Source of the DNA: Planctomycetota bacterium
GTDB lineage: Bacteria > Planctomycetota > UBA1135 > JACQFD01
Length of the DNA stretch: 64,000 nt
Direction of reading: 5' to 3'
NCBI GenBank assembly: GCA_016792805.1
Contig: JAEUHX010000061.1
Span: forward strand, 124,001 to 188,000
Shown: positions 15,503-25,231 of the stretch, piece after piece
Layout of the letters: each line of letters opens with the position of its first letter
How positions within the stretch are numbered: position 1 is the stretch's first letter
Notes under the pieces: generated by a model
The model's input: the letters and a program-made list of their open reading frames with translations, nothing else
What the model was told of the DNA's origin: nothing
Databases searched by the model: none
Translations under genes and position numbers: made by a program

Positions 15503-16085
15503 TCACGGGCGCGGCCGCTTGCGGGCCGCGGCTCGAGGCGAGCGCCCCTGGGGCCGCCAGGCGGGAGCCGGGGTCCACGGCACTTCATGAATGCGATCCC
15601 AAGGCAGCGCGCGGATGCTGTTTTCTGTGATGTCTCGGGCGCCGCCATACACGAGTACGGGCTCGTGCTTGGTCCGGCCGCTCTCGAGCATGCTTTCGTA
15701 GCGTCGCAGCGGTGCGATGAGATCCGGAACGAGGGTTCGCCCCGACGTTACTTCCGCGGCAATCGTCGAACTGCCCCGCTCCACGAGAAGATCGATTTCT
15801 GCCCCGGATCGGTCGCGGAAATAAGTACGAATCATACTAATTCGAGGGAGCAAGCTCTGCGTCGAAGACGCGCGGAGAGGAGCCGAGAAGCAGCGCCTCA
15901 AAGAGGTCTTTCGGGGCGGCACCCGATCTTTGGATCTCGGCCCAGCTCAGCGGGAGAAGCGTGAGCATCGAGGTGCGCCCCGCGAGCGATCGGGCTTCTC
16001 ATGGAAGACCTTACGCGCAAGCGTCGTTTTGCCGGACTGGCGCGACCCCGTCAGCGTTACCGCCGGAGTTCGGCCACATGGAAGT
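15503..16085 (-). pseudogene. Decayed AAA ATPase of the AAA_14/DUF4143 family
   Basis: Fragments of one ATPase family occur in the right order on the minus strand but in different frames and with pieces missing. TLTGSRQSGKTTLARKVF (Walker A, about 16024-16060) is followed by an out-of-frame stretch reading LLPLSWAEIQRSGAAPKDL, then by YFRDRSGAEIDLLVERG and IAAEVTSGRTL, the DUF4143 C-terminal nuclease-like region (to the stop at 15503). An intact gene would need about 1.1-1.2 kb; here under 0.6 kb remains. Frameshifts and internal deletions make it non-functional. The intact relative in this window is at 26770-27957. The upstream limit is approximate. Confidence 0.7.
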
Positions 16086-16200
16086 TCGACTTCCAAGTAG
16101 CCGAGACGCGCCGCAGACGTTGCCGCTTGGAGCGCGCATCGCAGCTCAGGCCAGGGTGTCGCCGTGCTTGCGCGACCGCGTCCTTTACACTGGCGCGGCT

Positions 16201-19200
16201 ATGACCCTCGCCCGCGTTCTCACGCTCTTTGCGCTCCTTCTCTTTGCCTGCGGCGGATTCGCCCAGGATCGTTCTGCCGTGCCGGTGCTGATGCTCGGAG
16301 ACAACGGCCACCATCGGCCGAAGGAGCTCGCGAAGGTGCTCGCGCAGCCGATGCACAAGGCGGGCTTCGAGATTACTTATACGGACAATGAGCGCGATCT
16401 CACGCGCGAGAATCTGCAAAAATACGGCGCACTATTGTTCTATCTCAATACCGACGTGCTGCCGGCGGAATGCGAGGCGCCGCTCATGGAGTACGTCGAG
16501 AAGGGGGGCGCGCTTGTTGTGCTCCACTGCGCCTGCTCCTGCTTCAAGAATAGCGAGCGCTACACGACGCTCGTCGGCGGGCGCTTCCTAAGCCACGGCG
16601 CCGAGGTGTTCCGCGCACAGATCGTGGATGCCACACATCCGGCGATGCGCGGATTTGCGGGGTTCGAGTCGTGGGACGAGACCTACCGGCACACGCAGGT
16701 GGGCCGCGACATCCGAATTCTGATGGCGCGCCAGGACGGCGCGAAAATGGAGCCGTGGACGTGGGTGCGCCACCAGGGGAAAGGGCGGATGTTCTACACG
16801 GCGTCGGGCCATGACGAGCGCACATGGAACGTGGCAGGGTTTCAGGATCTGGTGGCGCGCGGGCTGAAATGGACCACGGGGCAGCTGCGGGACGAGGCCC
16901 CGGCGATCCAGCACGAGCCATTTGTGATGACTAATGAGTATCATCGCGGAGAGATCACTCTTCAGGTGCCGAAGCCGCTCGCGCCGGCCGATTCGATGAA
17001 ACATATGCACGTGCCCGAGGGGTTCCGCGTGGAGCTGTTCGCCGCGGAGCCCGACATCGTGAAGCCGTGCGCCATGGCGTGGGACGAGCGCGGGAGGCTC
17101 TGGGTGTGCGAGTCGCTCGACTACCCGCACGAGGTGCTGCCGCCGGGGACCGCCGGTCGAGATCGCATCACAATTTGTGAGGATTCCGACGGCGACGGCC
17201 GTGCGGATAAGTTCACGCGCTTCGCGGAAGGGCTCAACATGCCGCAAGGCATCGCTATCGTGGGCGACGGCTGCGTCGTGGCTCACGCACCGGACATCGT
17301 CTGGATGCGCGATCGCGACGGCGACGGGAAATGTGATGAGCGCAAAGTTCTCTATACAGGGTTCCAGCGGGGCGATACCCACGCCATGCACGGGCAGTTC
17401 CGCTACGGCCTCGACGGCTGGATCTGGGGAATCTGCGGCTACAGCGGGCTCCAGGTGCAGTCGAACGGCCGGCTTCACCGATCAGGGCAGTGCATTTTCC
17501 GATTCCGGGCGGACCGCGATGAGTTCGAGGTGCTCACCAATACGAGCAACAATACTTGGGGGCTCGGCATTGCCGAGGACGGCGAGGTCTTCGCCTCGAC
17601 GGCCAACGGCTCCCATAGCGTTTTCCTCGGTGCGCCGAACCGCGTGCTCGAGACCGTCCGCGGCTGGCATGCGTCGGGAAACGCCACGGTGGAGGACCAC
17701 ACCGACGCGCACCCGGTCACCGATGAGATCATCCAGGTCGACTTCAACGGCGGCTATACGGCCGCCTGCGATCACCAGTTTTACGATTCGGGACGCTGGC
17801 CGAAGGAGTGGCGCGGGCGGTCTTTTGTAACGGAGCCGACAATGCACGTCGTGCACGTCGATCTGCATTCAGCGGCCGGCTCGGGATACGTGAGCCACGA
17901 CGGATTCAATCTGATGGCGAGCAGCGACCCGTGGACTGCTCCGGTGCAGGCTGCGGTGGGTCCCGATGGAAATGTGTGGTTCCTCGATTGGTACAATCCG
18001 ATCGTCCAGCACAATCCGTGGGGCGGCTACCGCGAAGGACCCGGCAATGCCCATCGCAATCCACTGCGCGACAAATCCCATGGGCGCATCTACCGCGTTG
18101 TGTATGAAGGCAAGGATGCGGAACTCAGCTCGACGCCGAAGCTGGCAGGGGCATCGACCACCGAACTCGTGAATGCGCTTTGGCGCCGCGACGCGTTTTG
18201 GCGGCGCCACGCGCAGCGGCTTCTCATCGAGCGCGGCGCGGTCGAAGCCGCCGACGCGCTCCAGATGCTCGCGGCCGATGGGCTCGCCGGCAAGGCCCCC
18301 GAATATGCTGCGCTGCACGCATTGTGGACACTCAAGAATCTTGACAAGCTGGAGGGTGGAGCGCTCGCTCTGCTCGAGGCCGGCCTCGCCCACAAAAGCG
18401 AAGCAATCCGCAAGAATGCGATCGATTTGTTGCCTCGCGACAGACAGGGGCTGCGGCGCCTGCTCGCCGCGAAGCCGCTCGACGATCCAAGCCTTGGCGT
18501 CCGGCGCCACGCGCTCCTCGCGCTCGCTGAGATGCCGTCCGACGCGGGCGCTGCACGCGCTATCCTGGATTTATTGCGTCAGCCGGCCACCGCGCAGGAT
18601 CGTTGGCTTCCCACCTGTGCGATTCCCGCGGCCGCAAGAAACGGCGCCGAGTTCCTCGCGGCGGCGCTTTCGCAGACGACTCCCGCCGAGATGGCGGCAG
18701 TAGGCGCCAAGAGCGAGCTGCTCACCAACGGCTCCATCGAGCAAGGCGCGTCGAACGCGCCCACCGGCTGGGCGCCGGTGAGCTATTCTGGAAAAGTAAC
18801 TTTCCGCACCGAGCCCGGGCGATCCGGAACCGCCCTTTGTATCGAGTCGGCGACCGGCGCCGACGCGAGCTGGTCGTACCGTGTCGCGGTGGAACCCCAC
18901 ACGGAGTACCGGCTGACGGGCTGGGTGCGCACCCGCGATATCGAAGTGGGCACGGGCATGGGCGCGCTCGTGAATATTCATGAGTTCCAGGGCCCGAGGG
19001 TGACCACAAATACAGTGAAGGGGACTTCCGATTGGACGCCGATCGAGGTTACTTTTGAATCCGGCGACCATCGCGAGATCCATGTGAACGCGCTCCTCGG
19101 CGGCTGGGGCCAGTCGAAGGGGACGGCGTGGTGGGACGATCTTTCGCTGCGCCCGATCGGCAAGACCGGAGGAGAATCGGGCGTCGTGCGCGCCGTTGCT

Positions 19201-20364
19201 CTGCATGTGGCGCGCGGCGGCGACGCGGCGGAGCTGCGCGCGCTGCTCGGCGCGCTTGCTGGCGCGGAGCCCCGCGCCGCGGCCGCCGTGCTCGGCGCAC
19301 TCGGAGAAGTCAAGAATGATCGAATCGACGATGGCCTCCGTGCCGCGCTTTTGAGCTTCGGCGAGGCGTGCCCGGAATCGTTGCTTCCCACACTTGTTGC
19401 AACGGCGCAGCGCTGGGGCGTGAAAGGGCCCGATCTCGCCCGCGCCTCGGCGCGCGTCGTTTCGGCGCTGCAGCTCAAAATTCAAGAGCATGCGCTCGAT
19501 GCCGACGAGCGCGCGGAGGCTGTCGATCGGCTCCTCGCCGCAGCGCCGACGCGCGAGAGCGCCGAGCTCGTGCTCGCGAAGCTCGACGGCCGGATCGCCC
19601 CCGACCTCGCGACGCGCTGGCTGCGCGCGCTCTCATCGGCGGCGGCTCCGGGCACGGCTGAGCTGGCGCTGGCGCGCTGGGAGGCGCTCACGCCGAAGCT
19701 TCGGACGGCCGTGATCGAATTGTTGCTTCGGAAGGAAGAGTGGTGTCGCGCCCTCGTCGAGGCGGTCGAAGCGGGAAAGCTCACGCGCGCCGATCTCGAT
19801 CCCGATCAAACGGCGCGCGCCCTCGCTCGGCGCGACCCGCAGTGGCGAGAGCGGGCGGAGCGCGCCTTTGCCACGCGAGCTGCAGCCGCTTCGTCCGACG
19901 AGAAGGCGAAGCTCATCACCGAGAAACTTACACTTCTATCGAAAAGTGGTGATCCGGTCCGCGGCCGCGAGGCGTTCCGGAATAGCTGCGTCACCTGCCA
20001 CGCCATTGGCGGAGCCGGCGGAAAGGTCGGGCCCGATCTGGCGGGCATCCACGACGGAAAGCGCGAGGACATCGTGATGCACCTTGTCGATCCGAACCGC
20101 GTCGTCGAAGCCAATTATCGGCGCTGGTTTGTGTGGACGAAGCAGGGCGACGTGATCACGGGGCGGCTGTTGGCCGAGACCAAGAGCGCCTACGAGCTGC
20201 TCGATTCGACGGGGCAGTCGCGCGTGGTGCCGCGGAGCGACGTCGATGAGATCCGCACCGACTCGCTTTCGCTCATGCCCGAAGGGTTTGAGCGACTTCC
20301 CGATGAGGAGTTCCTCGATGTAGTGGACTTCCTCGCGAGCACGAAGAAGGCGCCGCCGAAGTAA
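16201..20364 (+). CDS. ThuA / membrane-bound dehydrogenase-like / HEAT / c-type cytochrome fusion (PVC-type heme-binding protein)
   Basis: This protein is 1387 residues from ATG 16201, which gives a signal peptide (MTLARVLTLFALLLFACGGFA). In order it has a ThuA-like domain at about 25-240 (VPVLMLGDNGHHRP, GGALVVLHCACSCF). A PVC-type membrane-bound dehydrogenase-like beta-propeller follows at about 260-640 (VPEGFRVELFAAEPDI, CEDSDGDGRADKF). HEAT repeats occupy about 650-830, with a carbohydrate-binding-like beta domain at about 840-980, more HEAT repeats, and a mono-heme domain with C1263-V-T-C-H and GPDLAGI. The last 90 residues are the usual tail of the family. It is exported and probably oxidises or binds sugars or other organics, passing electrons through heme. 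The architecture is characteristic of Planctomycetota. The lipase maturation factor gene follows seven bases later. Confidence 0.85.
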   Translation: MTLARVLTLFALLLFACGGFAQDRSAVPVLMLGDNGHHRPKELAKVLAQPMHKAGFEITYTDNERDLTRENLQKYGALLFYLNTDVLPAECEAPLMEYVEKGGALVVLHCACSCFKNSERYTTLVGGRFLSHGAEVFRAQIVDATHPAMRGFAGFESWDETYRHTQVGRDIRILMARQDGAKMEPWTWVRHQGKGRMFYTASGHDERTWNVAGFQDLVARGLKWTTGQLRDEAPAIQHEPFVMTNEYHRGEITLQVPKPLAPADSMKHMHVPEGFRVELFAAEPDIVKPCAMAWDERGRLWVCESLDYPHEVLPPGTAGRDRITICEDSDGDGRADKFTRFAEGLNMPQGIAIVGDGCVVAHAPDIVWMRDRDGDGKCDERKVLYTGFQRGDTHAMHGQFRYGLDGWIWGICGYSGLQVQSNGRLHRSGQCIFRFRADRDEFEVLTNTSNNTWGLGIAEDGEVFASTANGSHSVFLGAPNRVLETVRGWHASGNATVEDHTDAHPVTDEIIQVDFNGGYTAACDHQFYDSGRWPKEWRGRSFVTEPTMHVVHVDLHSAAGSGYVSHDGFNLMASSDPWTAPVQAAVGPDGNVWFLDWYNPIVQHNPWGGYREGPGNAHRNPLRDKSHGRIYRVVYEGKDAELSSTPKLAGASTTELVNALWRRDAFWRRHAQRLLIERGAVEAADALQMLAADGLAGKAPEYAALHALWTLKNLDKLEGGALALLEAGLAHKSEAIRKNAIDLLPRDRQGLRRLLAAKPLDDPSLGVRRHALLALAEMPSDAGAARAILDLLRQPATAQDRWLPTCAIPAAARNGAEFLAAALSQTTPAEMAAVGAKSELLTNGSIEQGASNAPTGWAPVSYSGKVTFRTEPGRSGTALCIESATGADASWSYRVAVEPHTEYRLTGWVRTRDIEVGTGMGALVNIHEFQGPRVTTNTVKGTSDWTPIEVTFESGDHREIHVNALLGGWGQSKGTAWWDDLSLRPIGKTGGESGVVRAVALHVARGGDAAELRALLGALAGAEPRAAAAVLGALGEVKNDRIDDGLRAALLSFGEACPESLLPTLVATAQRWGVKGPDLARASARVVSALQLKIQEHALDADERAEAVDRLLAAAPTRESAELVLAKLDGRIAPDLATRWLRALSSAAAPGTAELALARWEALTPKLRTAVIELLLRKEEWCRALVEAVEAGKLTRADLDPDQTARALARRDPQWRERAERAFATRAAAASSDEKAKLITEKLTLLSKSGDPVRGREAFRNSCVTCHAIGGAGGKVGPDLAGIHDGKREDIVMHLVDPNRVVEANYRRWFVWTKQGDVITGRLLAETKSAYELLDSTGQSRVVPRSDVDEIRTDSLSLMPEGFERLPDEEFLDVVDFLASTKKAPPK

Positions 20365-20371
20365 CGCATCG

Positions 20372-21802
20372 GTGGCCTTTGTGCGCAGCGTCGACTCCCG
20401 CGCGCTCTATCTCCGGGCGCTGGGAGCGGTCTCGCTTCTCGCCTTCCTCTCGCTCGGCGTGCAGGTGCGCGGGCTCATCGGCACCGACGGGCTCCTGCCT
20501 CTGGAGGAACTCCTTCGCCGAGCAGAGGATGTGTGGGGTTCCGGCGTCGGTCTTGCAGAGCGTCTCCATCGCATGCCGATGCTCTTCTGGTTCGGAGCGT
20601 CGGATGCGCTCCTCCTTGGGGCGTGCGCCGTGGGGGCGCTGCTCTCGATCGGGCTCATGCTTCTCGCTGCTCCGCGGATTTGTATTGCCGGGGCCTGGGT
20701 TCTGTATCTTTCGCTTACGGTAGCTTGCAATGAGTTCCTTGGCTTTCAGTGGGATTCGCTGCTGATCCAGACGCTCTTCTTCTCGTGGCTCTATGCGCCG
20801 AGCGGGCTCCGGCCGTTCCGATCGCCGCCGCCGGCCGCCCATCCGGCGGCTCGCGCGCTTCTCGTCGCACTTCTGTTTTTGCTGCACTTCGAGTCGGGGA
20901 TCGCGAAGGTCGTCGGCGGCGACCCCGGCTGGAGCTGGAGGGAACCGACGGCGCTCATCGCGTACTACGAGACGGCGCCGATCCCCACCTGGCTCGGCTG
21001 GTACGCGCACCAGATGCCGCGCGGCGCCCATCTCGCGGCCGGCTGGTGGACGCTCTTCGCGGAACTCATTCTGCCGTTCGCACTTTTAGCTCCGTGGCGT
21101 ATCCGGCGCTGGGCGCTTGTTGGAATTGTTTGCTTGCAAGTGCCCATTGCGCTCACGGCGAATTATGGCTTCTTCAATCTGCTCTCCGTCATGCTGTGCA
21201 TTCCGGCGCTGCCGCAAGCCGTCCCCGCCGCGCTGCCGTGGCGAGCGGCGTGGTTGGGCTCGTGGCGGCACATCGCCTCGACGGCTGCTTGCGGCGCGCT
21301 CCTCGCGCTCTCCCTGCTCGCCTTCGCGGTTGGCATCCTGCGCTGGAGCGCGCCTGAGCCGCTGCGCCGAATTGTGGAAGAAGGCATGAAGCTCCGAACG
21401 GTGAATGTGTATCATCTGTTTGTACACATGACCGAACGCCGCCCCGAGCTTGTCTTCGAGTGGAGCGACGACGGAATCGACTGGCGCGAGCTCGAGATGC
21501 GCTACAAGCCCGGCGACCCGCGGCGCGCGCCGCCCTTCGTGGCGCCCCATCAGCCGCGCGTCGACTTCCGACTCTGGTTCTACGCGCTCCGCCCGCAGAG
21601 CGGCCCGTTGCTCGGCCGTCTCGCGGCGAGGCTCCATGAAGAGCCCCAATCCGTCTCGTGGCTGTTTACGCCGGAGTCCCTGCCGCCGAAACCACCAAAG
21701 CTCGTGCGTGTGGGGCTTTGGACCTACCACATGACCGATTCTGCGACGCGAAGGGAGAGCGGGCTCTGGTGGGACCGTACGCTCGAGCGCTACCTGCGCT
21801 AG
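20372..21802 (+). CDS. Lipase maturation factor family membrane protein
   Basis: This 476-residue protein starts at GTG 20372, seven bases after the previous stop, so it is probably in the same operon. Multiple membrane helices are seen in the first 330 residues (SLLAFLSLGVQVRGLIG, and LLLGACAVGALLSIGLMLLAA). Family signatures include FLGFQWDSLLIQTLFF and LLHFESGIAKVVGGDPGW, followed by a C-terminal soluble section with FEWSDDGIDWRELEMRYKPG, PPFVAPHQPRVDFRLWFYAL and a WWDR ending. Eukaryotic LMF proteins help lipases fold in the ER; bacterial members are common in planctomycetes and have no proven role. The length is normal for bacterial members. Confidence 0.85.
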   Translation: MAFVRSVDSRALYLRALGAVSLLAFLSLGVQVRGLIGTDGLLPLEELLRRAEDVWGSGVGLAERLHRMPMLFWFGASDALLLGACAVGALLSIGLMLLAAPRICIAGAWVLYLSLTVACNEFLGFQWDSLLIQTLFFSWLYAPSGLRPFRSPPPAAHPAARALLVALLFLLHFESGIAKVVGGDPGWSWREPTALIAYYETAPIPTWLGWYAHQMPRGAHLAAGWWTLFAELILPFALLAPWRIRRWALVGIVCLQVPIALTANYGFFNLLSVMLCIPALPQAVPAALPWRAAWLGSWRHIASTAACGALLALSLLAFAVGILRWSAPEPLRRIVEEGMKLRTVNVYHLFVHMTERRPELVFEWSDDGIDWRELEMRYKPGDPRRAPPFVAPHQPRVDFRLWFYALRPQSGPLLGRLAARLHEEPQSVSWLFTPESLPPKPPKLVRVGLWTYHMTDSATRRESGLWWDRTLERYLR

Positions 21803-21894
21803 CAGGCGGTGGGTGACCTGAACGCGTCCCGTTCGCTATTCTCTCCGCCCCCTTGAACACCCTCACCGACCCCCGAACGCAGCCCGCCGCACGC

Positions 21895-22605
21895 ATGCAT
21901 CGCGAATACTCCGCCTGGGATAGCCCGAGCCTTGGACGCCGCATGGAGTTCCTCTGGTTCGGAACGACCGGACGCCCGCTCCTGATTTTTCCGACCGCAG
22001 CCTCGAAGTTTTATGAAGCGGAAGATTTCTTACTGATCAATGCGCTCGCGCCGAAGATCCAGGCCGGCGAGCTGCAAGTGATCTGCTGCGACACTGTAAA
22101 TTTGGAGAGTTGGTACAATAAGCAGGTGCCTCCGCTCGTGCGCGTTGCCCGCCACGAGCAGTACGACACCTATCTGCGCCACGAGCTGATCCCGATGATC
22201 CAGAATCGCGCGCAGCGAAGCGATCTGATCACGTACGGTGCGTCATTCGGCGCCTACCACGCCATGAACCTTGCCTGCCGCTACCCCGAGGCGGTGAAGC
22301 GCGTCGTGTCGTTCTCGGGCGTTTACGATATTCACAGTTTCCTCGACGGTGCGTGGAACGATTCGGCCTACTTCCACTGCCCGACCGCCTACGTCCCGAA
22401 CATGGATGACGGCTGGGTCGCACGGCTAAGAAATGTGGAGTTCGTCGTGGCGACGGGCGAGCAGGACACGCTCGTCGACAAGAACCGCGAGTTCATCGGG
22501 ATCCTGAAGCGCAAGGGGCTGAATGTGCATGGCGAGATCTGGCCGGGAGTCTTCGGCCATGATTGGCCTTATTGGCGGCAGCACCTCCCGCGATTCGTGC
22601 CCTAA
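21895..22605 (+). CDS. Esterase family alpha/beta hydrolase
   Basis: This protein is 236 residues from ATG 21895 (MHREYSAWDSPSLGRRMEF); a TTG at 21853 would add 14 residues. The nucleophile motif is YGASFGAYHA (GxSxG). The acid is probably the Asp of ATGEQDTLVD, and the histidine that of VFGHDWPYW. The fold matches the putative esterase family (esterase D-like, pfam00756), with the S-G-x-Y-D pattern (FSGVYDIHSF) after the nucleophile. No signal peptide is evident, so it is probably cytoplasmic. The substrate is unknown. It is followed after 14 bases by the glycogen branching enzyme gene, suggesting co-transcription. Confidence 0.85.
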   Translation: MHREYSAWDSPSLGRRMEFLWFGTTGRPLLIFPTAASKFYEAEDFLLINALAPKIQAGELQVICCDTVNLESWYNKQVPPLVRVARHEQYDTYLRHELIPMIQNRAQRSDLITYGASFGAYHAMNLACRYPEAVKRVVSFSGVYDIHSFLDGAWNDSAYFHCPTAYVPNMDDGWVARLRNVEFVVATGEQDTLVDKNREFIGILKRKGLNVHGEIWPGVFGHDWPYWRQHLPRFVP

Positions 22606-22619
22606 GGCTGGCTCCGACC

Positions 22620-25013
22620 GTGGCCGCGCCGACGCTCTCCGAAGCCGACATCTCGCGGCTCGTGCGGGGTCGGCACGACGACCCGTTCTCCGTGCTCGGC
22701 GCCCATCGCGTCGGTGAGAAATGGGTGGTGCGCGCGCATCTATATGATGCGGTGCGCGTTTCCGTCCGACTGATCGACGATGCGTCGGCTTCACCGGTGC
22801 CGATGCGGCGGTTCCACGAGTCGGGGATTTTTGAGGCGGAGATCGGCAATGGCGCGAGCGCGCCGCGATATGTGCTCTCCGTGACCGGCACGCACGGTCA
22901 GGAGCGACAGGTCGAGGATCCGTATCGCTTCGGATCGCTGGTTTCCGAGAAGGATCTTCGGGCGTTCGCGTCGGGCCGCGGGATTCGGATGTATGAGCAA
23001 TTCGGCGCCCATTCCGTGACCGTCGACACGGCGCGCGGGACTCGATTTCTGGTGTGGGCGCCGGCCGCGCTGCGGGTGAGCGTGATCGGCGATTTCAATG
23101 GGTGGGACGGACGCTACCACCCGATGCGCAAGCTCCACGATTTCGGCTGCTGGGAATTGTTCATTCCCGGGATTGGGCCCGGCGCGCTGTATCGATACGA
23201 AGTCGTGCGGCAAGACGGCGAGGCGGTGGCCCACAGCGATCCGGTGGCCTTCCGCTCGGAGGTGCCGCCCATGAGCGCTTCGATCGTCGAGGAGCTGGGA
23301 GGCTACAGCTGGGGCGACTCGAAGTGGATGGAGGCGCGAAGCCTGACGACGGCGGGCCAGCCGATGGCGATTTATGAAGTTCACTTGGGATCGTGGCGCC
23401 GTCCCGCCGACAACCCCAAGCGGTTCCACACCTATCGCGAGCTGGCGGATCTGCTGCCGGGATACGTGAAGAGCATGGGCTTCACTCATGTGGAGCTGCT
23501 GCCGGTGGCCGAGCATCCCTACTACGGCTCCTGGGGCTACCAGGTCTCGGGCTACTTCTCTGCGACCTCGCGCTACGGCGGCCCGCGTGACTTCATGGCG
23601 CTCGTGGACGCGCTCCATCGCGAGGGAATTGGTGTGATTCTCGACTGGGTGCCGGCCCATTTTCCGACCGACGCGTGGGCGCTGGCCCGCTTCGACGGGA
23701 CGGGGATGTACGAGCACATCGACCCGCGCCAGGGGTTCCACCAAGATTGGCAGACCTACATTTTTAACTTTGGTCGCCCCGAAGTTGTGAGTTTCCTCGC
23801 CGCGAACGCACTCTTCTGGCTCGATAAGTTTCACATCGACGGGCTGCGCGTCGACGCTGTCTCGTCGATGGTCTACCTCGATTATTCGCGGAAGGCCGGC
23901 GAGTGGGTGGCGAACAAGTACGGCGGGCGGGAGAACCTGGAGGCGATCGAGCTGCTCCGAAATGTGAATACGCTCGTGTCGGAGCGGTTCCCAGGCGCGG
24001 CCGTGATCGCGGAGGAGTCGACGGCCTTCGCTGGGGTCACGCGCCCGGCCTACGTCGGCGGCCTCGGATTTCACTACAAATGGAACATGGGGTGGATGCA
24101 TGACTACCTCGAGTTCTTCCGTAAGGACCCGATCTATCGGAAGCACCACACCGGATTGGTGACTTTCGCGCTGTCGTATTCGTGGAGTGAGCGCTTCATT
24201 ATGGTGCTGAGCCACGACGAGGTCGTGCACCTGAAGGGGAGCCTCCTCTATAAAATGCCGGGAGATGAGTGGCAGAAGTTCGCGAACCTGCGCTCGCTCT
24301 ACGGAATGATGTATGGTCTTCCGGGCAAGAAGCTGCTTTTCATGGGAAGCGAGCTGGCGCCCTGGACCGAGTGGAATCACGAATCGCAGCTCGAGTGGAA
24401 CGTGCTCGAGTATCCGCTGCACGCGGGCGTCTCGAAGTGGGTGGCTGATCTCAATCGCACCTATTGCGAGCATGCACCGCTGCACGCCCTCGACGAGTCG
24501 TGGGAGGGCTTCCAGTGGATCGACTTCACAGATGTGGATCAGACCACTTTTTCGTGGCTTCGGTTTGCCCCGCTCGAGGCGGCCGCGAGTTCCGAAAGCG
24601 GAGCCGACGCCGCGGAGGGGCCGTCGGAGGAGCGGCGCGACGCCGTCGTAGTTATTGCGAATCTCACGCCGGTGCCGCGATACGGCTATCGCATCGGCGT
24701 GCCGCGCGGCGGCGTCTACCGGGAGATTCTGAATAGCGACGCAAAGGAGTACGGCGGCAGCGGGCTCGGGAATTATGGCGTTGTCGAGGCGCAGGCGGAG
24801 CCGCACCACGGCAAGCCGTTCTCGATCGCTGTGACGATGCCGCCGCTTTCGGTGCTGATGTTCCGCGCACCGAGCGCACCGCCGCGGGTGAGAAGGAAGC
24901 CTGCGGCGGCGGCGAAGCCGAAGGGCGCTGCGGCTGAGGGGCCTGCGCCGCCGTCCGCGCCCGCCGAGAAGGGGGCGACGGCGAAGCGGGGCACGAAGCG
25001 GCGTCGCGTCTAA
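22620..25013 (+). CDS. glgB: 1,4-alpha-glucan branching enzyme
   Basis: This protein is 797 residues from GTG 22620, 14 bases after the esterase stop. It makes alpha-1,6 branches in glycogen by cutting and moving alpha-1,4 chains. The N-terminal part (DISRLVRGRHDDPFSVLGAH) is the GlgB N-domain and is followed by a CBM48 (FLVWAPAALRVSVIGDFNGW). The GH13 catalytic domain has DWVPAHFP, the nucleophile D412 in LRVDAVSSM, the acid/base E465 in IAEEST, and LSHDEV. The C-terminal beta domain ends in a low-complexity alanine/proline/lysine tail (about 40 residues) that other GlgB proteins lack. No other glycogen gene is adjacent. Confidence 0.93.
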   Translation: MAAPTLSEADISRLVRGRHDDPFSVLGAHRVGEKWVVRAHLYDAVRVSVRLIDDASASPVPMRRFHESGIFEAEIGNGASAPRYVLSVTGTHGQERQVEDPYRFGSLVSEKDLRAFASGRGIRMYEQFGAHSVTVDTARGTRFLVWAPAALRVSVIGDFNGWDGRYHPMRKLHDFGCWELFIPGIGPGALYRYEVVRQDGEAVAHSDPVAFRSEVPPMSASIVEELGGYSWGDSKWMEARSLTTAGQPMAIYEVHLGSWRRPADNPKRFHTYRELADLLPGYVKSMGFTHVELLPVAEHPYYGSWGYQVSGYFSATSRYGGPRDFMALVDALHREGIGVILDWVPAHFPTDAWALARFDGTGMYEHIDPRQGFHQDWQTYIFNFGRPEVVSFLAANALFWLDKFHIDGLRVDAVSSMVYLDYSRKAGEWVANKYGGRENLEAIELLRNVNTLVSERFPGAAVIAEESTAFAGVTRPAYVGGLGFHYKWNMGWMHDYLEFFRKDPIYRKHHTGLVTFALSYSWSERFIMVLSHDEVVHLKGSLLYKMPGDEWQKFANLRSLYGMMYGLPGKKLLFMGSELAPWTEWNHESQLEWNVLEYPLHAGVSKWVADLNRTYCEHAPLHALDESWEGFQWIDFTDVDQTTFSWLRFAPLEAAASSESGADAAEGPSEERRDAVVVIANLTPVPRYGYRIGVPRGGVYREILNSDAKEYGGSGLGNYGVVEAQAEPHHGKPFSIAVTMPPLSVLMFRAPSAPPRVRRKPAAAAKPKGAAAEGPAPPSAPAEKGATAKRGTKRRRV

Positions 25014-25024
25014 GCTGCCCGTGG

Positions 25025-25166
25025 CAAAAGTCATCCGAGCTGCGCCCGCGGGCTTTTCGGCGATCTCATCGTCGGACCGCCTCGGCGTTGCTCCTTGGCT
25101 ACGCCTGCGGCGGTCCTCCTCGATCTCGCCAAAAATCCTCGTGCTCGCTTAGCGGAGCACTCTTCC
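25025..25166. repeat. 142-bp structured intergenic repeat, copy 2
   Basis: This copy has the same length as the copy at 12323-12464. It begins CAAAAGTCATCCG (25025-25037), identical to copy 1, and ends CGGAGCACTCTTCC (25153-25166). The centre GCTCC-T-TGGCTACGCCTGCGGCG is nearly identical to copy 1. Its inner stem is GGACCGCC with GGCGGTCC, and its outer stem is TTTTCGGCGA with TCGCCAAAAA. Both differ from copy 1 yet still pair, which indicates preserved structure. It lies between glgB and the MFS gene. Confidence 0.7.
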
Positions 25167-25231
25167 CACGGGCAGCGAATCGACTTCCGCGCGCGAAGGG
25201 CCGGGGTCTCTAGAATCCCGCCCCGCTTCCC

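Noticed and set aside
22791..25034. 747-codon open frame opposite glgB
   Set aside because: Mirror of the branching-enzyme gene; low-complexity Arg/His-rich translation and no family motifs.
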